Source: Hanleya hanleyi (lineage: Eukaryota > Mollusca > Polyplacophora > Lepidopleurida > Hanleyidae). From it: a DNA stretch of 64,000 bases. Shown here piece after piece: positions 45,101-57,100 of this stretch (positions are counted from its first letter, which is position 1; each line of letters begins with the position of its first letter). The position numbers and the translations under genes were made by a program. The notes under the pieces are model-generated. The model had not been told where the DNA came from. It ran no database searches and saw only the letters and a program-made list of their open reading frames with translations. Location: NCBI GenBank assembly GCA_036873755.1, contig JAVTVY010020443.1, positions 1 to 64,000 on the forward strand. Direction: 5' to 3'.

Positions 45101-48100
45101 AAAATAATTAAAATAGCTTTGTAAAAGTTCTTTAGTTTATATTACAATATTTTATCACTCGTCCTAGCAGAGTGATAGCTCTCCCAGTAGTGTTTTGGGC
45201 GAGCAATTGACAAGGAGAGTGACTGCTCCCCCAAAGCATTTCAGGAGAGTGATTTACAACTCGCCCTTAATTTGCTCATCGAAAAGACTGCTCACCCAGA
45301 CACGCACACACACTATCAACATGCTCCAGGGCATCTGGTGTGTTAAATGTAAATTGATGGTACAGGTCATCTTAGTGAAGGTTGTGACTGAGCCAGGTCA
45401 CAATAATAATGTGAGTACAATCATGATGTTAAACTCTGAGCACTGTCAGTTTAACATGTGTCTGTGACTTTTGTAAAACATTAGAACCATGAGCAAAGTG
45501 TATGTAGTGGTAATAATATTGTGTACCGTACTTGTACCACAGTTAAATCCTGTAATTCTGTATGTTGGTACATGTACATGTAAATAGATGGGTTGTGGGT
45601 TACATGTATATGTGTCTGTATAACTAAGACAGTTGAGTATACAGTTTCAAGGATGGCTAATTTGTGGGTCATTACCTCCCCCTATTATGTTACATGTTCA
45701 GTGATGTGTGTAGATATGGTAATAGGAAGTCTGGATAATATCAAACAAACATACACAATTACAAATATGTACTACATCATTGACGGGTGGTTGGGTGGGC
45801 ACGGGTTCTTGTTGCTTGAATGTTTTTTGCCGAGAAGCAACAGGAACTTGATAATGTGATGTATAGCACTGTAATATCACTTGTCTTTTATTGCACAATG
45901 TAAGAGTCCTGTCTGTGTCTTGTGTGCTGTCCTCAGTGTTTTATAGGGTGAATGGAGGATGTCTGCTTCCATGCATCTTCTCTAGCCAAGTCGACGTACA
46001 TCACGTTGCTCTGTACATTGCCTTGGCACACTTCTCTAGTAAAGTTGGAATGTTAATCCTCATTGATGATTGGATGCAGAGACGGCGTGCTGCATCCAAT
46101 CAGAATGCATATGCGCGTTACGTAGTAGTTGGTTTCCCAAAATGACGGCCCCCACTAAGAATGAGTTGTGTCGAGTGTGCGGGGAAATTCTACCGAAAAG
46201 ATACAGGAAGCGCACTTTCACGGCCACTTTCGGTGTTTCTGATCAATTGAATCAGATTTTGGGACACGCTGCAAGGTCGAACGATAACGAATGGCCTCAC
46301 ATGTGTGCCGACTTGAGATTGAAGGGGAACAACTCCTGGTGGCAAAAAGTCTCTCGCCGTTAAAACTTCCACTAGGTGGCACAGAGCAGTATTCCTCTGC
46401 CACCAGCCAAGAATGTCAAGGCAGCGTAGAGAGCTTCGCGATGTAGTTGACTTGGATGGTGAAGATGGCTTCCATGCTGCTTCAAAGATTTCTTCTTTGA
46501 AGTACATGTAGCAGGAATGCAACTTGGCTGGGTGCATGGTGCTTAGTTGGTTTCTCGCGATATACATGTAGGTGAGATATTATTGAAAGCAACATCAGTT
46601 CAGTTCGTGTCGGAGTCCTAATGCCTACCCTACATGTACTTTGTAGGTCCTGTGACGTTAGTCACACTGCTACATGTATGTTGAAAAGTGTTCAGCAATA
46701 ATATATCACTAATTGACTAAGGCAAGTGTACATAACCTTGATTTTGTCTGTATAAAGGTGATGTGAAATGTGGGGAAAATAGTGTTATTGACTTATTTGA
46801 AATACTCGATGTAGTGTTAGGGAATGAATGTTTTCGGGTTTGAGGTGTGATACATTATTATGAGTTAGATTATTGTCCTAAAAACCAATGAGGCACTCAG
46901 AATCAGGAAAAAAACTTTTTTTCAAGGCCCTAAATATATACAATATAGAGAGGTCAACATTGTAGATTAATTGTGAACAATTTATAGAGCTGAATATACA
47001 TGCAGCTGGATTACATGTACATATACATCTGTAAAAATGTTTATTGGTGCACTTGAAGTGACAGAATTACAGCATGCACCCATCAATGATTTCCGGAGAC
47101 TAAATTTATGAGAATTGTTGTACCTGTTCAAGCTGTCCCTGTTCTAGCATAAATGCATATCTATGAGGTCATTTTCTCCTACATTGTACATTTATGTTAG
47201 GGTTGATCAAATTTATCAGTTACTGTAAGAAGGAATAGGATCCTACCCGTAGGGTAACCGGGTGCGAAAAGGAATAGGACCCAAACATCGTGATATGTCT
47301 GAAATACTTTAGGACAATGGTTTCTGGTTCAGGGCCGCCTACTACATGTATATTCTGATTATCAAATCATAAAACTTTTCGAGAAAACATTATATGCTCT
47401 GACAATGTACACAGCGATGCTACATCACAATATATGGGAGTCTTACATGTATTAGACCTGGCCCCCTGGAACTGAGGGTGATATCACTATAAGGCGCCTC
47501 GATATAGTGCTGATTCTGATATGCATAATGCATAAACATCGTTTTTTCCTTTATTTCAATGAAACATTGGCGTGGTTTCCTGGTGCTCTTTTATGATATT
47601 TAATAATTGAACCATATCAGGGGAGTTGTCATCTATTAGACCTTTCTCTCCAGGAGATACATGTACATTCTGACCGGCCTAGTCGCCGCCGCTTTGAAAC
47701 TTTTAAATTGACCAGACAGAGTATTTGACAGCCAAATTGCACTGGTCATTGAAAAATTAAAGTTTCAACAACTGGAATTCCCCCTTGTTGGTTTGTGTTT
47801 GATCCAGAGCTCCGAACACATTAACACACGTTGACAGGCCACATCACAGAGTTTTACACAATGGAGGTGCAAGTGTTAAACATGTAGGCCTACTGTGATA
47901 TTCAGTAATGTTTGTCAGGCATTGATATTTTTTGCCTCAATATTATTGTATGTTCATGGGGCATGTACATGTACAGGTTGCTCCGTGTTTCTCAAGAGAA
48001 GAAGAATCTTCCTGATTTATGTTTTTTAAACAACATTCTTGATGTTACATATATGAATAGCATTAATCTTATCAGTCGTGCCAGTAGACCGTGACATACA

Positions 48101-51100
48101 TGTAAGAATACAATATTATATATAACTTGTTATTCAATATTGTACAGCAACAAAGTTGTTGATCATTCTAATATCGAGTTATTCTTCTCGAATCTCTGGC
48201 ATCCCCCCCCCTGCACTGGAGTACTGGCTGGGCTGATCAGTGTCCCGGGTAATAGGAACTGTGAGCACTCTCGTGTTCTGGCAGTCATGTACATGTAGGC
48301 ACTGTTGTGATATGACTGAAACAAGATTGAAAACGCTGTTAAACCCTGCTACTCACTCACCCATTTTAGCAAATGGACTGACAAGTACCAGTAGCCTTGC
48401 TGACACAGTGGATTCATACTGTAATTATACTCTCCAAAATTCTCATCAACTTTTTAGTAATCTGTATAGAAATCGTAACTTTGGATTTCATTGGATTCCC
48501 GTAGAGTTTTCAGGGATGTCATCAGCAGGCAGTAAGCATCCCTTTTTGACCCCCTACAGCATCATCAAAACAGCCGCCTACTTCATTTCCATGTAATTTC
48601 CACACTTGAAAATTATATAGTAAATGTCACTTCTTCTGACCATCTTCTTTGTGTTGACGTGCTACATGTGTATGTACTTCAAAACTGACATCCTGGTTGG
48701 ATTGCAACAATCCATTTGGATTCCTGTGGATTGTGATGAAAAGCATAAGGCCTGCCTGATTTCAAGAACTTTGAAAATTTCACTTCCTGGCATGAATGTT
48801 ATGTATGTAGAGTGTAGGCCTGTATTATTACATGTAGTTACACGGTTTGTCAGTTACTCAGTACAGAAATATATGGGATCAGTAAAATTTATATTGGGCG
48901 AGGCATCAGCCGATCGAGCCCAATATAAATTTTACTGACCCCATATGTTTTTGTATTGGGTCACTGACAAACCATGGAACGAATTTATCCCGCTGCATGA
49001 AGACCCTTTCTGAACACGCTAAAGTCCATAGGCAAATTCTGTGAGAAAGGACTTCTTGTGAACAACTTAAAGTGCTAATGCAGCGAAATTTTTATTAAAT
49101 AATTTGATTCTCTATTCTTTCATGATTAATTTGCTATATCCATGAGAAAAATCGGACAAGGAGAAGTTGGGCAATTCCATGATATCGCGGACAAAACTTG
49201 CAAAAATAAATATCAGCTGTGGGCAAAATGATGCAGTTAGCATTATGGCTAGGTCCCTCAAGGTTGACAATTTAGTGCTGATATACTCATTTACTGCTTG
49301 ATTTAATAAATTAGGCAATTTTAATGACTACCAAATTTTTTAACCCTTTAAATGTACAAATTACTGATATTTCACTGTTGATTTAGGATTCATCTGGTTA
49401 TAGCCAGCTGAACCAAAGTGATTCTATACTTTTTATGGAAGAAGTGTCTTTCTAAAACTGGTGGTTGAAAGAGCATATCTGCAATGCTAGCAGAAATGGA
49501 TGAGACAAGATTTGGTGTCGAGTTATTGTAACATGAGTTACCGAAAAAGTGACAGTTTTTAGTTTTCAAAGAAAATTATTGAAGTTGTTGGCTGCTCAGT
49601 TAATTTTCTCTGCCTTTGATACACACTGAACGAAATTATAGCAGTGGAATTGATATTTCATCCATGCATCATAATTTATGAAGCTGCTGAACTTCGTAAC
49701 ATGAGTTACTTTGTAACATGAGTTACCAAAATGGGGTCCTGTAACATGAGTTACCATCATAATGGGAGATAACTCTGAACAATCTAGGTGCCTCTGCTTG
49801 CAATTAGCCACAACTCCTGAATAAACATTGATCTGTGTAAAACCTGACAGTGCACGTTTGTACAGTATTACAAGCATCTTTCATGTAAGGTTCGAAGTTG
49901 TTCATCAAATAGTGACCCAGATCTGGTCTCGACAAGAAATTATTGATTGATGGGATAAAGGGCCATAACTCTTTGGAAATTCATCGAAATGCATAAAAAG
50001 CCAACAGTGCACATCTACAAGGTATAGTAAGCGAGATATGGTCTGGACGAGAAATTACTAACAAAATAAAGGGCCATAACTCTGTGAAAAATCATTGAAA
50101 CGCAGAAAGGAAATCTGACAGTGCACAGCTGTATGGTACTAAGCATCTTCCATGCAAGTTTTGAAGATGTTCATCAAATAGTAAGTGAGATATGGTCCGG
50201 ATAAGAAAAATTATAAACTGATGAGATAAAGGGTCTTCACCCAAATAAAAGCATTGAAATGTGCAAAAAAAAATGATCTTATTATGGATGGACCAACGGT
50301 CTCATTCATCCAGTCAAGGGCTAATGTTCCTATAAAACACCAAATCACTGCTAATCCTGTTGATTCTCCAATTAGAGGACTGGTATGTCTGTGAGTATGG
50401 CAGAGACGGTTTCCTCAGTGTGGTTACCGCTCTTGGCATGGAGAATATTAAAATAGTTTTGGCGATAGAGACTGCAGAAAATCATTGGAAATGGCCATTT
50501 CTTCAGGGCGAGATATTCTACTACAGAGAGCAGATGATCCAGAGACTTGAATCAACTTGATGTAGCAAATAACCATGGCCACTAATCAGTTCACAGAGAA
50601 GTTTGATAAGATTATACATGTAGCCTTCAGAACGTTTATAATCAGATAATACTTAAATTTCTTGAATTTCACACAGAATCGACCATTAATCATGTTGATG
50701 AATTTCAAATTTTATACAGTTATTTAATTACATTCTTCATGTTGTTTGAGACACTTTTTTGACACGAGAGAAACATGTTCCAGGAGACTAAATTGTTCCT
50801 TCTTTCATTTGGACAAACCGTAATGTTCATGAGTTACTGTAACATGAGTTACCACATGTTTAGCTCGGTGGAAATAAAACGGTGTTGCATCAGTTGTTTA
50901 GAACCAGGACAATACACAGTCCAGACAGTGTACTAAAAGAAAAGACTTTTAATTCTCAGATTAATTGATTAGTATTCAGAGGTTTTTCGGAGAAACACTG
51001 TACCCTCCGAGGGCATGTCCGTTTACTGTAACATGAGTTACCGAACTTTGCAATAAGATTAATTCAATACTATTGATAACACACTGCTGTGTTTGTGTGG

Positions 51101-54100
51101 AAAACAAAGCTACCAGCTAACATTACCACCTTGAAAAATAGGAAGGATCTGGATGCAAATCATAGTATTAAAATCCCAGGGTAAACATGAAGGTTATGGC
51201 TAAAGTGTAACATGAGTTACCGTGGAATTGCCCAGTTCTTATTTCAAATGGAAAAGTGCGTGCAATTGTGCTCTTAAAAGTGCGACCGTTTTCATTGGCT
51301 TTGTTTACAAAATTATATATGCATGACGTCATAAGGATGACCGATCATCAGCTTGAGTCTTGGCCCAGCATGGCGGGCAGTGTTGGAGGGAAGCAAGCCC
51401 ATCTTCGTGGTCAATTTTACTGGTTTGTTCAATAAAAATTTTGAATTTAATGTTCATCGGGAAATTGAGTATGACAAGGGAAACTGTTTATTATTAGACA
51501 TACGTGTGAATGAATATAGACTGACCTTTATCAATTTGTATGGACCTAATGAAGCCGCGACCGAGCGAAGCCTACCGTGTGCAACCAGGCTAAATTGAAT
51601 TCATTGCCATAGAAAGGACTTCAAATTCCACTGAGCAGTTCGATTATTATTACAGATTCTGATCAAATTAATTACCTAGAATCTGGAGTCTATATAAATG
51701 TGATTTGTACGATATTTATCAAATTTATCTGTCAGTGTCCGCATTTTGTTTGCTTGCATGAATGCATAGGCTGTACGGTGTATCACTTATCATTACACGG
51801 AAGGATTTCCAACTCCAAGAAAATAACGAAGATCGATCTTCATTATCCCCAGATTCTCACATATATATGTTTTGTTCTTCCCATTACAATCAACTTTATA
51901 TTAGATCTAAAAACATAATATTATATGCTCTAAATTGGAATGAAAACTATCACGTCGTCTGAAGCGGCCCGTCTGAAGTGCTCCCGCCGAGGTCCGTGTG
52001 CTGCCAAAAGCAAAAACAACAGCAGCAAGCAGGGAAATCTTCGGTCTTCAATTTCACATTCCGGTTTTCTTGTGCAAAAAAGTGAAGGCTTTATGCAAGA
52101 ATTTCTTCCATTCACCCTAGATCTATATTCTATTTGCGTTCCACAATATGATCTGTTATGAAAGCAAATGTATACTGTTGATAAGTTTGGGCGGTATGAG
52201 AAAAGAAAAAACTATTCAAAATTGTTGAATAATATTTTTTTATCAGAATTTATGTTTGTCTTATATATTTTTCTGTGCCATCGGTAAAACTATCGTGCAC
52301 CCTTCTCGTTTATTATCACATTAGACAATTTTTTAGTATTATGTAAATATTTCGGAATAATGTAGATAAATGTAGAATGTCACGATAAAAATGAAATTGA
52401 CAATTTCGCTGCATTAGCACTTTAATGTGGCCTTATGTTGTTGCTCACAAAAAAAAACTGTATGTGAAATTACACATTTGCAATATTCATTAGCGTTCAT
52501 CATCGTTGATTACGATGAAATACGAGCTGTTAACAAAATGAATTCTATCTAATTTAGAAGTTCACTTGTGGAAGCTCACTTATTACAAATACTTGTCAAA
52601 ATGAAGCCCGAGGAGTAATCAATGTGAGTGCTTTGAGACAAGAGCTACCTTAAAGGGAGATAACCTAGTTACTCACCCCGAATTACAATCAACGGTGGTG
52701 GATGAAAACATGAGTAGTGTGACTAACGTCACAGGACCTACGAAGTAGGGTGAGGAAGATCACTTGGGGGTCCAAGCACAATGTTATATGTCACCTAAGT
52801 AGGTCAGATTATCATCAAAAAAGTACATGTAGTTCAGCTCAGAACTTGCTGGTAACAGTCCCCTAATACAAGTTCATGCCAAAAATCAAGGTTCTAATGT
52901 CAACGGTTCTCCTTATTTTGCCGACAAAAGAATTCGGATGGACTGACTGACTCATTACCGGACAATTTGCAAATGAGAGCCTACTTCGTAGAAAAATATT
53001 GGGCGACCATGTGACCGTGATCGCTCATTTTCATTGGACAGTTTTGTCTGAAACGGGATAAGAAGTATTATATGGTGAGATTGTTGACCTGTATCAGGGT
53101 GTACATATATGATACTGTTTGAAATTGACTGAATATCCTCAGGCTGCATACATGTACATGGAATAATTGCAGATGTACATTTATCGTCTATAAAACTACC
53201 TACATGTATGACCTGGTCAACTCAGACTAAGACCGGCTCACTGATATTGTACATTGTTTATATCTACATACATATGTATATCCTGAAAATATCTGTATTT
53301 ATCATGTTAAGATGCACACGCTTACAGGTCCTGGGGCTATGTCATTGTCAGACTGCAGCATGGATGACTGACCTATCAGACCAGGCAGATAAACATGCAT
53401 ACATGTGTATATCAGCATCATCTGTAACATGTACATGTATAGACAGCATTGCAGGTAATCTCTACTACAGCCCAGGATGTTATTGAGTACATGTAGACAG
53501 AATTAAGATCATTATCAGGCTGATGGTGGCTGTTAGGGCTGATTAAGCTCAAATGATAATTAACTGTTGATGATCTGCATCAATACAATGTACCACATAA
53601 TACCTGTAGTGTAGCATGGAACAAATCTTAACCTTAAATACAACATAAATTAATGTTGAAGTCATGTACATGTACATGTAAGGCCAATCAAAATAAATAT
53701 CATTTTCCCAAAACTTTTACTTCGTCCATTCCTGTTTCAAATATATAAATGTTGTAAAATTTATCAGTATAATACTATTCACATTGTTTTCTTCATACTA
53801 GCAGAAATTGGTGCAAAGCGAAAAGCCTGATATTCAAAGATATAATGTCAAACGTAAACAAGGGTGAAACTAATTTACTTACCACTCAATTCTTTCCATT
53901 AAGCTTCGAGAATATTTTTGTGAATGGCTTGATTTTTGCTGTGTCAAATGTTCCCTTGTATTATACATGTACATGTACATGGTACAGATAGTATTTACAA
54001 GCTCAAATGTACATACATGTACATACCACAAATTCAAATGTACAATACATACATGTACTACAGAGGCCTACGTGTGTATTTATAAAGGTGTTCAAGCAAA

Positions 54101-57100
54101 TTATTAGATAGGTTTATCTCCCTAAAAATCAAAGAGAATTAAAGATTATTAAAGCACACAGAAAAAGAATCCTGTCTTTGTTTAGTATCGACAGAACAAT
54201 AAAGACTATAAAACCAGTACAAAATGAGCAATTATGGATTTTTGTACCAGTCTAAATGGGAGTATTTAAGATTGGAGTACTGTACTCATCTGTGTATGTA
54301 CCTTGTCAGCTCAGAGAAGGGTGTGCATCTTTCCTCTGAAATCATGGGCCATTTTATTAAACTTATACGGAAGGGCTCTCTGTATCGACAACATGGGAAG
54401 GTAATTAGTACCATTGTCAATTTTTCCCCGGATTTGGGCATTTATGCTATTGTTTTCTCAGCTTTTATTGTGTTGATAGACTGATCATTTCAAGTGAGGA
54501 TGTGACATTAAAATACATTCAAGTTTCTCTTGTTTCTCATAGTCTGTTGCATAAATTTTAATGTATATATTCTTAATGTGTTATGTTGATCACCACTTTT
54601 AGATTGTTGGGTTGTTGATTTGTTTTGTAGGCATACTTTTGTCTGATCATTGCTATACAACTGAAATATTGCTGAACGTGACATTAAACCTTAATTCTCT
54701 CTCTCCCTTCTCATATTTCTCACATATTTGACTGTTCACAGCAAGGTACGACAGAGTACGCCAACCTGAGTGTGATTCAAGCCTCTCTAAGACCGCCGCC
54801 CATTCCCGACCCCCAGAACTTCATCAAGGCTCTCCATGACAACTGGGGTGTGTACACCGATACCGAAAGTGGGAGACAACTCTACTACAACACTGTCACC
54901 AAAGAGACTACATGGAAACCTCCACGTGTTCCAGACAGACAGGTATATTACATACATGTATATATTACTATTCAACGTTGGATTGATATACACAACGTTG
55001 GATTGATATACACTTTAGAAGGAAGACTATCTTCTGTGGAATGATATATTTAGATTGATAGATCTGATAGAGAATTATAGTTTGATTCCATATTCCTAAA
55101 ATGTAACATTTACATTGTACCCATCTGCATGTACATATATGTATACAACGGTTCCCTCATTTTAGACACTTTTTTCATGTGTGTATTATTTCAGATTCCA
55201 TTATACAGTAATCCCTTCAATAATTCAATCCCCTAATCAAAATTCAATCACCCCCAATTCTGGGGACAAAATTCAATTGACTGTTCTAATAAATTTGATC
55301 ATCTTCCAAAATTTACCGGAACATTCATTTCAGCACCATTTTCAAATTATGCCAATAGAAAGAATTCCTACATTTCCAACACAGGAAGAAACTGACAATA
55401 ACCGCGCACTCCGTGAATCCTTTTGGATCAAAACACTTCAAACACGGCAACCCTTTGGTATGAACATAGACCCAGGTAAAGTTGCTAGCAAAGAGTTTAT
55501 TCCCTTCGTTCTCCAATATAGCCGTAGGAATGTTGAAGCGGCCCGTATACTAAAGGAGGAATATGAAACACTCCAAACAAAACTCCGATTACCATTTAAT
55601 CTGAGACCTATCATAGCGTACTCAAAAAATCGGAGCTTACGCGATTTATTGGTAAGGAGTAAACTTCATCCTACAGCGTGATCATTATCACGTGAAATTC
55701 TACATGGCATAAGCTAATTTATAGCGGCCCTATTTGAACTCTATCAGGGGTTATTCTTGACAAAAGTTTTTCATCTACTCAATTTCTGAATTCAATAAAA
55801 CTCAATTTTTTTCGCGCGCCTTTAGCGAGCTAAATAATGCCTAAAACTCAACTTTTCCCGATTTTCATCGAATGAAGTATGAAAACTCAATTTTTCCCAA
55901 TTTTCATCGAATGAAGTGCGAAAACTCAATTTTTAGTGCCTTTTCATCTTAGAAATAGGAATAGCATGCAAAAAAAAAATACATGCAATACCCCAAAAAA
56001 AAGAGATTGTGTACGGGCGTTTCAGAGGTATATTTCTTCCAGTGTAAATCTAAATGATGAAAAATTCTTCTGTGCTTGAAAACAGCTGATGCATACACAG
56101 GTTTGCAGTATGCATCTCAAATGTCAGTTGTATGGCCAACATTTTGGTTGGCTTTCAGAAAAATGAAAATAAAATGCGCCCTCCATCACGTTTTTTTTCA
56201 CCCCCTCTACAACATTGTGTTGTTGTTGTTGCGCAGCAATACCGAACCGACGTGTTGTGAAAATCAAAGTTCTTGTCTCGCATTTTCGATTACATAATCT
56301 ATTACAAAATCTATTCATGGAGACACTTTACATTTCTTGACATCTGGCAGCTCTACATATATCATCCCGCCTACTTTCACTTTCAGCGACGTGCAAATGC
56401 CTGCGTCTGACTCTCTCCATTTACTGGAGTTTATTATTGATCATCGACGAGGAGTCAACTGTATGAATGTCTCCATGCATAGATCTTTATTCAGTTCTTT
56501 ATTTTTCTAAGTTCAGTTTTTCAGCATTTTAACTGTTACGCTGCGGCGAGTCGTTCAAACGGCTCTCGTCTTTCTATACGAAAAATGCGACGAGCCTTTG
56601 CTTCTGCCAATGCGAGTACAGCGATGTACCATTCTGAAATCGCTTTTTCAAATTTACCAAGCATGAAACTCGATAAAAACCATACATATATTGTTAGCTA
56701 AGCCTGATTTGATTTCTTGAATGTAAACTTGATATTCTGTCTCAGAATAACGAAGTCGGGAGGAAGAAATAAAAATGAAAAATAAAAAAAAACACCAACG
56801 GAGATTTCCATAAAACGTTGTCGAGAAGCCGCCCAGAAAATATAAAATACTCACAGAAAACCCCTTCAAAATATATGATTCTTTGGTATAGTTGAAGTAC
56901 AGAAGCTCAGTTTATATTTCCAAAGTGCGGGTTTCGATTAAATCCGCTAAACAAACTTTATTTTCAAATTTCTTTCGAGCTTCTGCGCCACGTAATTTCG
57001 TTGCGATGAGATAAAATGGCGTTTCCCTCAGATCAGCTTGACCCAGTTGAAGGGCTATGGCCAATGAGCGCCTCGATGTAGGTCACGTTACCCCGCTTGT

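Larger units (their letters stand above)
43336..49070. other. ARHGAP intron 1, middle part
   Basis: No exon of ARHGAP. It contains SINE-like copies (about 44190-44340, 47230-47310, 48290-48360), GGAGAGTG-type repeats at 43337-43400 and 45160-45260, an inverted copy of the 23.5-kb repeat at 45775-45975, and many ACATGTACATGTA runs. Confidence 0.5.

Noticed and set aside
50360..50560. Plus frame of 66 codons resembling a globular protein
   Set aside because: It has no recognisable domain, no partner exons and lies in the TTAA element between repeats.
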